Assembly: GCF_038957035.1 (NCBI RefSeq)
Contig: NZ_CP152412.1
Location: 8,676,501-8,740,500 of the forward strand
DNA from: Bradyrhizobium sp. B097
GTDB lineage: Bacteria; Pseudomonadota; Alphaproteobacteria; Rhizobiales; Xanthobacteraceae
Length of the DNA: 64,000 bases
Direction: 5' to 3'
Shown: positions 8,716 to 16,369 of the stretch, piece by piece
Layout of the letters: each line of letters begins with the position of its first letter
How positions within the stretch are numbered: position 1 is the stretch's first letter
Translations under genes and position numbers: made by a program
Notes under the pieces: generated by a model
Databases searched by the model: none
The model's input: the letters and a program-made list of their open reading frames with translations, nothing else
Told to the model about the DNA's origin: nothing

Positions 8716-9489
8716 TTAGCGCTCGACGAACGCCTTCTCGATCACGAAGTGACCGGGGGTGTTGCCGCTGCCTTCCTTGAAGCCGCGGGTCTCGAACAGC
8801 TGCTTCAGCTCGTCCAGCATCGCCGGGCTGCCGCACATCATGATGCGGTCGGTCTCGATGTCGAGCGGACCCTGATGCAGGTCGGCGAACAGCTGGTTGG
8901 AGGTGATCAGGTCAGTGATGCGGCCGCGGTTGCGGAACGGCTCGCGCGTCACGGTCGGATAGTAGGAGAGCTTCTCGGAGAGCAGCGGCCCGAACAGCTC
9001 GTCGTCGCGCAGCTTGGCGACCAGCTCCTCGCCATAGGCGAGCTCGGAGACCTGGCGGCAGCCATGCACCAGCAGGATCTGATCGTAGCGATCATAGACC
9101 TCGGGGTCCTTGATCAGGCTCGCGAACGGCGCAAGGCCGGTGCCGGTCGACAGCAGCATCAGCCGCTTGCCGGGGATCAGATTGTCGGTGATCAGCGTGC
9201 CGGTCGCCTTGCGGCCGACCAGGATGGTGTCGCCCTCGCGGATCTTCTGCAGCTTGGAGGTGAGCGGGCCGTCCTGCACCTTGATCGAGAAGAACTCGAG
9301 CTCTTCCTCGTGATTGGCGCTCGCCATCGAATAGGCGCGCAGCAGCGGCCGGCCCTCGACCTCGAGGCCGATCATGGCAAACTGGCCATTCTGGAAGCGG
9401 AAACCGGAATCGCGGGTGGCCCGGAAGCTGAAAAGCGTATCGGTCCAGTGCTGGACAGAAAGAACTTTCTCTCGATAGAACGCGCTCAT
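8716..9489 (-). CDS. fpr: Ferredoxin--NADP(+) reductase
   Basis: A 257-residue flavoenzyme that moves electrons between NADPH and ferredoxin or flavodoxin in the cytoplasm. The FAD-binding motif RAYSMAS is at residues 51-57, the NADP-binding stretch LSTGTGLAPFASLI follows at about 113-126, and the C-terminus ends FVIEKAFVER, the tail type of the proteobacterial subclass I Fpr (Rhodobacter, Azotobacter), where the last residues cover the flavin. Length fits the family exactly. It is monocistronic, with about 300 bases of upstream DNA before a divergent gene. In these bacteria fpr often answers to oxidative stress; I saw no SoxR-type operator I could defend. Confidence 0.95.
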   Translation of the reverse strand: MSAFYREKVLSVQHWTDTLFSFRATRDSGFRFQNGQFAMIGLEVEGRPLLRAYSMASANHEEELEFFSIKVQDGPLTSKLQKIREGDTILVGRKATGTLITDNLIPGKRLMLLSTGTGLAPFASLIKDPEVYDRYDQILLVHGCRQVSELAYGEELVAKLRDDELFGPLLSEKLSYYPTVTREPFRNRGRITDLITSNQLFADLHQGPLDIETDRIMMCGSPAMLDELKQLFETRGFKEGSGNTPGHFVIEKAFVER

Positions 9490-9786
9490 GGGATTTCGTT
9501 TTCTCGACTGATCAGATTTAGAATGGTTTGATTTCTAGACTGCTCGCGACGGCGCTGAAGTGGCCGAAATCATTGAAGATCTCGCGTGTCCATTGCGCCA
9601 ATGCATGAGATAGTCAAGATCAACTGGCGTGCAATTGCGATCTCAGAATGGCAGTCGTTCGATTTCGCGCAGAGGTTCAACCGCGACATCGTTAACACGT
9701 GGTGCTGCAGGTAATTTACTTGCTGAGATCGGCGCCGATCTGGCAATTAATTGCTACGAAAACCGCGATGAAGGGAAAATGATCTC

Positions 9787-10722
9787 GTGGTCCTGATCAG
9801 CCAGCGAATCTTCCTGGAAACCATCAAAAAATATTGTTTGGCGCGCTCCATTGCCGTCGAGGTGCGGTCCGGCGGCTGGCTGGTCATCATGACCAAGGGC
9901 GACACGCGGCGGCTTGCGATCGGCTACGACATCGGGCTGAACAGCGCGGTCGCGCATCAGGTCGCCAACGACAAATCGGCCTGCGCCGAAGTGTTGGCAT
10001 CGGCCGGCATATCCGCCATTCCGCACAGCCTGTTTCTCGGCAGCAAGCTCAGCAAGCACATCCCCGGATCGGACTCGCTGGATGCGATGTTGCTTCTGCT
10101 CGCGCAACATCCGCACGGCCTCGTCGTCAAACCCAACGAGGGGACCTCCGGCGAGCTCGTCTTCCGCGTGACGACACCAACGCAGCTGGAGACGGCGGTC
10201 GCCCGCATCCTCGCCGCGCATCCGAGCCTTGCGATCTCGCCTTACGTCGAGATCAAGGACGAGGTGCGCGTCGTGCTACTCGATGATCGGGCGCTGATCG
10301 TCTACCGCAAGACACGGCCGTCGGTGATTGGCGACGGCGTCCGCTCGCTGCGCGCGCTGGCGCAGGCGACCGCGACGGCCGAACAGCTGAAGGCCCTCTG
10401 CGAGGATTTCGATGCCGCCGCGCTCGACGCCATTCCTGCGGCCGGCGAACGGCTTCTCCTCAACTGGCGGCACAACCTCGATGCCGGTGCCGAGCCGGTG
10501 CTGCTCACGGATGATGCGACGCGCGAGGCCTGCGTCGCGCTCGCGATCGAGGCCGCACAGGCGGTCGGCATCCGCTTCGCCTCCATCGACGTCGTGCACG
10601 TTGATGGCGCGTGGCAGGTGCTCGAGGTGAATTCAGGCGTGAAGATGGAAGCGCTGGGCCGGCGGCATCCGGCGCTGGTCGAGGCCGCATATTCGGCGGC
10701 GCTAGACGCCGTGTTCGCCTAA
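9787..10722 (+). CDS. Stand-alone ATP-grasp ligase of cyanophycin synthetase/GshF type
   Basis: A 311-residue protein made almost entirely of an ATP-grasp fold, which joins a carboxylate (through an acyl phosphate) to an amine or thiol. The nucleotide-binding strand and glycine loop are at 113-125 (VVKPNEGTSGELV); PSVIGDGVRSL at 178-188 and the NWRHNLDAG segment near 226-234 match the second block typical of cyanophycin synthetase and GshF; Mg-binding Glu and Asn lie in EVNSG at 280-284. The Mur-ligase half of cyanophycin synthetase is absent. The start is a GTG at 9787 that overlaps an ATG-initiated five-codon frame at 9779. Substrates are unknown; a small peptide or amino-acid ligase is my inference. 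No neighbour helps. Confidence 0.75.
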   Translation: MVLISQRIFLETIKKYCLARSIAVEVRSGGWLVIMTKGDTRRLAIGYDIGLNSAVAHQVANDKSACAEVLASAGISAIPHSLFLGSKLSKHIPGSDSLDAMLLLLAQHPHGLVVKPNEGTSGELVFRVTTPTQLETAVARILAAHPSLAISPYVEIKDEVRVVLLDDRALIVYRKTRPSVIGDGVRSLRALAQATATAEQLKALCEDFDAAALDAIPAAGERLLLNWRHNLDAGAEPVLLTDDATREACVALAIEAAQAVGIRFASIDVVHVDGAWQVLEVNSGVKMEALGRRHPALVEAAYSAALDAVFA

Positions 10723-10748
10723 GCGACGCGCTTGCCTCGAGTGCCCGA

Positions 10749-10949
10749 TCATTCTCGCGGGTGCTCTTTCTCATAACCGGCGACGATCAGTTCCGATTGC
10801 TCGACCTGTGCGATGAGACGGTCGATCTCGGCTTGCGTCTCCGGAAACACGTCAGCGCCTGCCGCATTTCCGGATTGCAACTCCGCGAGCAGTTCACGAT
10901 TCCTCGTGATCTGCTCGCGGTGCCAATCGATTTCGGGATCGTCTTGCAT
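10749..10949 (-). CDS. Small hypothetical protein, predicted helical
   Basis: A 66-residue acidic protein (MQDDPEIDWHREQITRN...) that looks mostly alpha-helical, with regularly spaced Leu/Ile between about 10 and 58, suggesting a short coiled coil. No signal peptide and no known domain. It lies 26 bases downstream of the receiver-only response regulator on the same strand, so the two are probably co-transcribed. Function unknown. Confidence 0.6.
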   Translation of the reverse strand: MQDDPEIDWHREQITRNRELLAELQSGNAAGADVFPETQAEIDRLIAQVEQSELIVAGYEKEHPRE

Positions 10950-10975
10950 GGGTCTGCGTCTCGATCGGCCGGGAA

Positions 10976-11332
10976 TTACGACGCCAGCTCGCGCAGCAGA
11001 GTGGATGGATAAACCGGTTTGGCAAAAAACTTGACGCCGTCAGGCAGATCGCTGGGCGGCGCCAGGCCCGAGATCACGAGCACGCGCACTCCCGGGTCGC
11101 AATCCAGCGCCCATTGTGCGAGTTCGATGCCGTTCATTCTGCCCGTGAGCTTGATGTCGGTGACCAGCAGTGACGGGTGACGCATCTTGATGGCCAGCGC
11201 AGCCGTCTCGCCGTCCTCGCATTGGATAACGTCGAAATGGCCCTCTTTCAACAACAGCGCAATCATGTCGCGCTGGATCGTGTCGTCTTCGACCACAATT
11301 GCGGTTTGGTGAATTGACCTCGTGTAGCCCAT
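10976..11332 (-). CDS. Single-domain response regulator (receiver only)
   Basis: A 118-residue CheY-like receiver with no output domain. The start at 11332 is set by a GGAGG site five to six bases upstream; a further in-frame ATG at 11365 lacks one. The acidic pocket is at Glu15-Asp16-Asp17, the phospho-accepting Asp59 is in VTDIKL, the switch Ser is at about 88, and the conserved Lys105 is in FFAKPV, so phosphorylation should work. Such single-domain regulators act by protein contact in phosphorelays or on motors. No histidine kinase is nearby. The small helical protein downstream could be a partner. Confidence 0.88.
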   Translation of the reverse strand: MGYTRSIHQTAIVVEDDTIQRDMIALLLKEGHFDVIQCEDGETAALAIKMRHPSLLVTDIKLTGRMNGIELAQWALDCDPGVRVLVISGLAPPSDLPDGVKFFAKPVYPSTLLRELAS

Positions 11333-11533
11333 GGCAACCTCCAAACGGTCAACCCCAGTGTTCAATGACTGAGGACGCTTAAAGTTCTGGTTCCGGACTC
11401 GATAACCGGCGGGTTCCGGCGGACGTTTGCAAGTTCCGAGCGGAACAACATCCGAGGTTGCCGCGTCATTGATGAGAGACGAGCCGGATGGTTCGGGCCT
11501 GGGGACAGGAAGTCGTGCCAGGAGGCAAAGCTG

Positions 11534-11800
11534 ATGAAGAACGCTGTACGCTCGGATCAGGATTTTTCTGAACCCTACAAAGCCGACGCGGCGGCCGGCG
11601 CGCCCGGCTATCTATCCTCTCGACGACGGGTCGAAGACCCGGTCCCGAATGCCAATGACATGCGGCATCAGGCGATGGAGCGAGAGACGACCGGTTCGCT
11701 CGGTGATCCCTTTGGTGCTCGCCTGCCGCGCGATATCGTTTCCGAGATGGAAGCGGAGCTCAAGCAGCAGGTCGATCGGCTTGTCGCGGAGCGACACTAG
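11534..11800 (+). CDS. Small hypothetical protein
   Basis: An 88-residue hydrophilic protein (MKNAVRSDQDFSEPYK...) with a good AGGAGG ribosome site seven to eight bases before the ATG, which is the main support. The C-terminal third (ISEMEAELKQQVDRL-like) looks helical; the rest is Pro/Gly/Ala-rich and probably disordered. No signal peptide or known domain. Divergent from the response-regulator gene. Confidence 0.6.
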   Translation: MKNAVRSDQDFSEPYKADAAAGAPGYLSSRRRVEDPVPNANDMRHQAMERETTGSLGDPFGARLPRDIVSEMEAELKQQVDRLVAERH

Positions 11801-11916
11801 CTGGTGAAGCGACGAGTTCGCAGACTTCAACAGCGGAATCTCGCCTGCCGATGATGCTCCAGAGATCGCGGCGCGGAAACTCGAAGCAAGATCCCCGCCG
11901 GATCAATGGAGTTTTG

Positions 11917-12063
11917 ATGGGAGCGATCCTTGGACGCGCGATCTTCCAGGTCATGGTTGTTCTGGCGGCGGTCGGCATCGTTGCCCTCGCTTCCATGGCG
12001 GTCCACGGCGGCTACGCGCGTGCGGCAGTCCAGCTTGCCGCAAAATTCTCGCCGCCATTTTGA
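11917..12063 (+). CDS. Small single-pass membrane protein
   Basis: A 48-residue product from the ATG at 11917 (MGAILGRAIFQVMVVL...), with one hydrophobic helix covering most of residues 8-32. A GGAG lies upstream. The frame is open from 11851, but the upstream residues are basic and uncharacteristic. It could be a small membrane protein or chance coding; only the clean transmembrane pattern supports it. Confidence 0.4.
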   Translation: MGAILGRAIFQVMVVLAAVGIVALASMAVHGGYARAAVQLAAKFSPPF

Positions 12064-12134
12064 TCCATTCAGCGGCTTGCTCATCCGGCTCAAGGGAGTA
12101 CGCTGATCCGCATTAATCGATCCGGATACAGATC

Positions 12135-12362
12135 ATGCGCAAACTTGTTTTGAGCTTCCTCGCAGTCACGGCGTTCGCCGCTGCCTTCAATCCACCGGCC
12201 GCTAACGCCGTATTCTGGCGCGGCGTCACCGCCCCGACGAACATCGACATCCACGGATATCCGATCATCAAGGAGCCGCCGCCGAGCACATGCCAGTTGA
12301 TCCATGTGAACGGCTACTGGGTCCGGCAGTGCCTGGATTTGTCGCATCGCTATTGGCGATGA
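12135..12362 (+). CDS. Small secreted protein with signal peptide
   Basis: A 75-residue protein with a clear Sec signal peptide (basic MRK, hydrophobic core, cleavage near ANA-VF at about residue 25). The mature part is about 50 residues with two cysteines (in STCQLIH and VRQCLDL) that could form a disulfide in the periplasm. Aromatic-rich ending HRYWR. Family not recognised; small secreted proteins of this kind are frequent in Bradyrhizobium. Confidence 0.65.
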   Translation: MRKLVLSFLAVTAFAAAFNPPAANAVFWRGVTAPTNIDIHGYPIIKEPPPSTCQLIHVNGYWVRQCLDLSHRYWR

Positions 12363-12425
12363 ACGAAATCGCGGTTCGTCGGCACAGTTCAGGATCGCTT
12401 GGAAAGCCCGCGCGCGTTGCGCAAG

Positions 12426-12500
12426 ACCCCTCACCCGGATTGCACTGGACGATGCTTCGCATCGCCGAGAGCAATCCGACCTCTCCCCGACGGGGAGAGG
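12426..12500. repeat. Small palindromic intergenic repeat, CTCTCCC family
   Basis: Contains CCCCTCACCCGGATTGC, a GATGCTTCGCATC mini-hairpin and GCAATCCGACCTCTCC, followed by the hairpin CTCTCCCCGACGGGGAGAGG (12481-12500). It lies between convergent genes and is a probable transcription stop for both. Confidence 0.6.
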
Positions 12501-12545
12501 TTAACCGAAAGCGCGGCGGGCCGATTCAACCAAACTCATTCCGCG

Positions 12546-13502
12546 CTAGTTCGCTCCGCCCGCAGAATCGTCGAGCGCCTTGAAGGCGTCTTCGAGCTGC
12601 GGTGACAGCGCGACGTTGAGCTTCTCGCCGGTCGGCAGGCGGGCGACGAACCACTTGTTGTAGAGCGGGATGATGTCGCGGTTCGAGGCGAGCTTGCGGA
12701 AGGCGCGCTCGACCACGTCCTTCATCTGCGGCTCGCCCTTGCGGTACATGATGCCGTAGGGATCGTAGGACAGATAGTCGCCGGTGACGCGGAACTTGTC
12801 CTGCGACTTATGCCGCGCGATCAGGCCGTAGAGCAGGATGTCGTCGGTCGCGAACGCATCCGCCTTGCCGTCCACCAGCATCTGGTAGGACAGCTCATGG
12901 TCGGGCGCGGTCACGATGTTGAGGCCGAGCTGTTGCTTGGCGTCGACATTGTGCATCGCCTGCTCGTTGGTGGTGCCCTTGGTCACCACCACCGTCTTGC
13001 CCTTCAAGCCGGCGACCTGGTTGACGCCGGAGGCCTTGGGCACCATCAGCTTGGTACCGGCCACGAACATCAGCGGCGAGAATGCGACCTGCTTGCCGCG
13101 CTCGGCATTCGCGGTGGTCGATCCGCATTCGAGATCGATCTTCTTGTCGACGACCGCCTGAATGCGGTCGTCGGAGGTGACCTTGACGTAGTCGATCTTG
13201 AGGTTGGCGTCGTCGACCTCGACCGCGATCTCGTCGACGATCGCATCGCACAGCTCGAGGCTGTAGCCGATCGGCCGGTTGGAGTGGTCGAGGAACGAGA
13301 ACGGCGGCGAGCTTTCGCGATAGCCGATCCGCACCGCGTGCGTGGCCTTGATGTTGGCGAGCGTGGGGCTGAGCCCCTCGCCCGCCGGCTGTGCGGACAC
13401 CGGTCCGATCAGCAGGCTCGCCGCCAGCAGACATGCTGACAGCAGGCATGTCGACAGTAAGGGCGCCTCAGCCCGTATCGGCTTCCAGCGGGCGCGATGC
13501 AT
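12546..13502 (-). CDS. Periplasmic amino-acid-binding protein (SBP family 3)
   Basis: A 318-residue solute-binding protein with an N-terminal signal sequence (cleavage near SAQP, about residue 39). The mature part has the family 3 pattern: IGYRESSPPFSF at the first strand, GYSLELCDAIVDEI, ECGSTTANAERGKQVAFSP, then GKTVVVTKGTT and YDPYGIMYRK, all close to glutamate/aspartate-binding proteins of GltI type. It starts 12 bases after the dctA stop and so is in one operon with a secondary transporter, while no ABC permease or ATPase is near. Either it feeds ABC partners coded elsewhere, or it works with or senses for DctA. Ligand glutamate or aspartate is likely. Confidence 0.88.
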   Translation of the reverse strand: MHRARWKPIRAEAPLLSTCLLSACLLAASLLIGPVSAQPAGEGLSPTLANIKATHAVRIGYRESSPPFSFLDHSNRPIGYSLELCDAIVDEIAVEVDDANLKIDYVKVTSDDRIQAVVDKKIDLECGSTTANAERGKQVAFSPLMFVAGTKLMVPKASGVNQVAGLKGKTVVVTKGTTNEQAMHNVDAKQQLGLNIVTAPDHELSYQMLVDGKADAFATDDILLYGLIARHKSQDKFRVTGDYLSYDPYGIMYRKGEPQMKDVVERAFRKLASNRDIIPLYNKWFVARLPTGEKLNVALSPQLEDAFKALDDSAGGAN

Positions 13503-13514
13503 GCATCCCTCCCG

Positions 13515-14804
13515 TCAATGACCGGCCATCACGGCGCCGGGCACCGCATCCTGCGGCACCGCGTCGTCGGGCCCGAGCTCGTGCTCGGCCTTCAGCTCGC
13601 CTTCCCACTTCGCGACCACGGCGGTGGCCAGCGAGTTGCCGATCACGTTGGTGGCGCTGCGGCCCATGTCGAGGAAGGTGTCGATGCCCATGATCATCAG
13701 CAGGCCGGCCTCCGGGATGCCGAACTGCGACAGCGTCGAGGCGATCACCACCAGCGACGCGCGCGGCACGCCGGCCACGCCCTTCGAGGTGATCATCAAC
13801 GTCGCCAGCATGGCGAACTGCGTGCCGAGCGACATCTCGATGTGGTAGGTCTGCGCGATGAAGATGCTCGCGAAGGTGCAGTACATCATCGTGCCGTCGA
13901 GGTTGAAGGAATAACCGAGCGGCAGCACGAAGGCCGAGATCCGCGAGGAGGCGCCGAACCTGTTCAGCCCTTCCAGCGTCTTCGGATAGGCCGCCTCCGA
14001 GGAGGCGGTCGAGAACGCGATCATCAGCGGCTCGCGGATCAGCCGCAGCAGATGGCTGTAACGCGGCCCGATCACCACGAAGCCGACCGCGACCAGAATG
14101 CCCCACAGGATCAGCAGCGACAGGTAGAAGCCGCCCATGAAGACGATCAGCTTCCAGAGCACGCCGAGGCCGTTCTTCGAGACGGTCGCCATGATGGCGG
14201 CCCACACCGCGATCGGTGCAAACAGCATCACATAGCTGGTGACCTTGAGCATGATGTGGGCGAGATCGTCGATCAGGCTCATGATCGGCTTGGCGCGCTC
14301 AGGCATGGCGCCGAGCGCCACCGCGAAGAACACCGCGAACACCACGATCTGCAGGATCTCGTTCTGCGCCATCGCATCCGCGATCGAGGTCGGGATCAGA
14401 TGGGTCAGGAATTTCTCGATCGAGAAGGCCGAGACCGGCAGGCCGGTGGACTGGGCCTTGTCGGGCAGCGTGCCGGGGAAATTGGCGCCGGGCTGCAACA
14501 AATTGACCATCACGAGGCCGAGCAGCAGCGAAACGAACGAGGCGGAGACGAACCAGCCCATGGTCTTGGCGAAGATGCGCCCAAGCTTGGCGCCGCTTCC
14601 CATATGGGCGATGCCACCGACGAGGGTCGCGAACACCAGCGGCGCGATGATCATCTTGATGAGGCGCAGGAACAGCATTGCGATCAGGTTGACGTCGGCT
14701 GCGATCTCGGCACGGCTGTCAGGAAAGTAGTTGAAGACAATCGTTCCCATTGCGATGCCAAGGACCATCGCAAGCAGGATGTACTGCGTAAACCTGTTCG
14801 ACAT
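13515..14804 (-). CDS. dctA: C4-dicarboxylate (or glutamate/aspartate):cation symporter
   Basis: A 429-residue inner-membrane carrier of the DAACS family, importing succinate, fumarate, malate or acidic amino acids with cations. Family features are the PDSRAEIAADVNLIAMLFLRLIKMIIAPLVF opening region, the serine-rich hairpin FSTASSEAAYPKTLEGL, SFNLDGTMMYCTFASIFIAQ and the VPRASLVVIASTL and INMGRSATNVIGN-like segments at the end. Length fits DctA. The downstream gene, 12 bases away, codes a family 3 binding protein, which tilts the substrate towards glutamate/aspartate. No dctBD two-component genes are nearby. Confidence 0.85.
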   Translation of the reverse strand: MSNRFTQYILLAMVLGIAMGTIVFNYFPDSRAEIAADVNLIAMLFLRLIKMIIAPLVFATLVGGIAHMGSGAKLGRIFAKTMGWFVSASFVSLLLGLVMVNLLQPGANFPGTLPDKAQSTGLPVSAFSIEKFLTHLIPTSIADAMAQNEILQIVVFAVFFAVALGAMPERAKPIMSLIDDLAHIMLKVTSYVMLFAPIAVWAAIMATVSKNGLGVLWKLIVFMGGFYLSLLILWGILVAVGFVVIGPRYSHLLRLIREPLMIAFSTASSEAAYPKTLEGLNRFGASSRISAFVLPLGYSFNLDGTMMYCTFASIFIAQTYHIEMSLGTQFAMLATLMITSKGVAGVPRASLVVIASTLSQFGIPEAGLLMIMGIDTFLDMGRSATNVIGNSLATAVVAKWEGELKAEHELGPDDAVPQDAVPGAVMAGH

Positions 14805-15034
14805 TCTCTTACCCCCGTAAGTTCCCGGCGAAGGGCAAGTGTGGCAGATTTACGCAGCTACGCAACACGCTTCGCGCCGCGCGGGACTGTGCCGATCTGT
14901 TCCCGTTGTGGAATGCCAGCGCGGGGATTAGCGTTCACGCAGCGCACAATCTGTGCAGCACGCTGCGCGCGCCGCAGTCAAACTGCATGTGAAACGACCA
15001 ACGCCAAGGGAAGCCAAGAGGGGAGACACCGCCA

Positions 15035-16036
15035 ATGAACGACACCGTCAATCGCCAGATCCTGCTTGTTGAAAAGCCGACCGGCAAGCTCGGCCCCGAG
15101 CATTTTCGCCTGACCAAGGGCACGGTCCCCGCGCCGAAGGACGGCGAGGCGCTGGTGCGGACGCGCTACATCTCGCTCGACGCCGCCAACCGCGCCTGGA
15201 TGCACGGCGCCACCTACCGCGCTGCGGTGGAGGCCAACACCGTGATGGCCGGCGGCGGCATCGCCGAAGTGGTGTCGTCGAATGACCCCGGCCTGAAGCC
15301 GGGCGATATCGTGTTCGGCGACACTGGCTGGCAGGACTATGCCGCCGTGCCCGCCAAGCACCTGGCCAAAATGCCGAAGCTCGAGCCGATGACGCATCTG
15401 CTTAGCGTCTATGGTATCGCCGGCCTGACCGCCTATTTCGGCCTGCTCCACGTCGGCAAGCCGAAGGAGGGCGAGACCGTGGTGGTGTCGGCAGCCGCCG
15501 GCTCGGTCGGCTCGATCGTCGGCCAGATCGCCAAGATCAAGGGCTGCCGCGTGGTCGGCATCGCCGGCGGCAAGGACAAGTGCCACTGGCTGACCTCGGA
15601 GCTCGGCTTCGATGCCGCGGTCGATTACAAGGACGGCGCCACCTACAAGGCGCTGCGCGCAGCGGCCCCGAAGGGGATCGACGTCTATTTCGACAATGTC
15701 GGCGGCGACATCCTGGAGGCCTGTCTGGCGCAGATGAACAACCGCGGCCGGATCGCCTGTTGCGGCGCGATCTCGCAGTATGACGGCGTGCCCTCCGCCC
15801 ACGGCCCGCGCGGCGTGCCCGGCCTGATCGTGGTGAAGCGGCTGGTCATGCAGGGCTTCATCGTGATGGACTACATGGACCAGCGCGATGCCGCGCTCGC
15901 CGACCTGCAATCCTGGGTCTCCTCGGGCAAGCTCAAGGTCCAGGAGGACGTCATCGACGGCATCGAGAACACCCCGCAGGCGCTGATCGGGCTCTTGGCC
16001 GGCGAGAACCGCGGCAAGCGCATGGTGAAGGTGTGA
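15035..16036 (+). CDS. NADP-dependent oxidoreductase, MDR/zinc-free alcohol dehydrogenase type
   Basis: A 333-residue medium-chain reductase of the leukotriene B4 12-hydroxydehydrogenase/CurA group, which reduces the C=C bond of alpha,beta-unsaturated carbonyls with NADPH. The nucleotide-binding segment is VVVSAAAGSVGSIVGQIAK (about 150-168), followed by GCRVVGIAGGKDKC with the Lys that binds the NADP phosphate; YFDNVGGDIL fits the same group. There are no catalytic zinc ligands. A GGGGAG site precedes the ATG. It is monocistronic, followed by two repeat elements. Substrate unknown. Confidence 0.88.
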   Translation: MNDTVNRQILLVEKPTGKLGPEHFRLTKGTVPAPKDGEALVRTRYISLDAANRAWMHGATYRAAVEANTVMAGGGIAEVVSSNDPGLKPGDIVFGDTGWQDYAAVPAKHLAKMPKLEPMTHLLSVYGIAGLTAYFGLLHVGKPKEGETVVVSAAAGSVGSIVGQIAKIKGCRVVGIAGGKDKCHWLTSELGFDAAVDYKDGATYKALRAAAPKGIDVYFDNVGGDILEACLAQMNNRGRIACCGAISQYDGVPSAHGPRGVPGLIVVKRLVMQGFIVMDYMDQRDAALADLQSWVSSGKLKVQEDVIDGIENTPQALIGLLAGENRGKRMVKV

Positions 16037-16052
16037 GGTTTTCGCTCGTTAG

Positions 16053-16175
16053 CCCGTCATCCCCGCGCAAAGGCTTCGCCTTTGTCGCTGGAGGTGCGAG
16101 CGGAGCGAGCCTCGAAGGATGCACGGCCCGGCCGTCGACCCTTCGAGGGAAAAAGCGGCCACCTCAGGGTGACGG
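16053..16175. repeat. Dispersed repeat, CCCGTCATCC...CTCAGGGTGACGG family (copy 1)
   Basis: The ends form an imperfect inverted repeat, with inner CTTCGAGG/CCTCGAAGG boxes and GGAGGTGCGAGCGGAGCGAG. The same building blocks appear in opposite order at 31271-31380. It sits directly after the oxidoreductase stop. Confidence 0.7.
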
Positions 16176-16208
16176 TGTGAGAGTTGCAGCGAGTGGCCTC
16201 CCCACGCC

Positions 16209-16329
16209 GTCGTCCTGGCGAAAGCCAGGACCCATAACCACCGAATTCGATTGAGAGTGCGATAGTGGCCCCAGCGTCACACAACAACAAGCAGTTGGGG
16301 TAATGGGTCCTGGCTTTCGCCAGGACGAC
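16209..16329. repeat. Composite inverted-repeat element, GTCGTCC family (copy 3)
   Basis: Same arms as copy 2 (GTCGTCCTGGCGAAAGCCAG... and GGGTCCTGGCTTTCGCCAGG...GACGAC) around a shorter, different centre. It lies between the convergent oxidoreductase and RND pump genes, together with the preceding repeat filling most of the 330-base gap. Confidence 0.85.
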
Positions 16330-16369
16330 GGTGAATACGGAGAGAGATTCGATTGCGCGGCACGGGCCC

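Noticed and set aside
13497..15038. 513-codon plus-strand frame opposite dctA
   Set aside because: Composition is His/Arg/Gln-rich without any domain; the minus-strand frame is a complete DctA.
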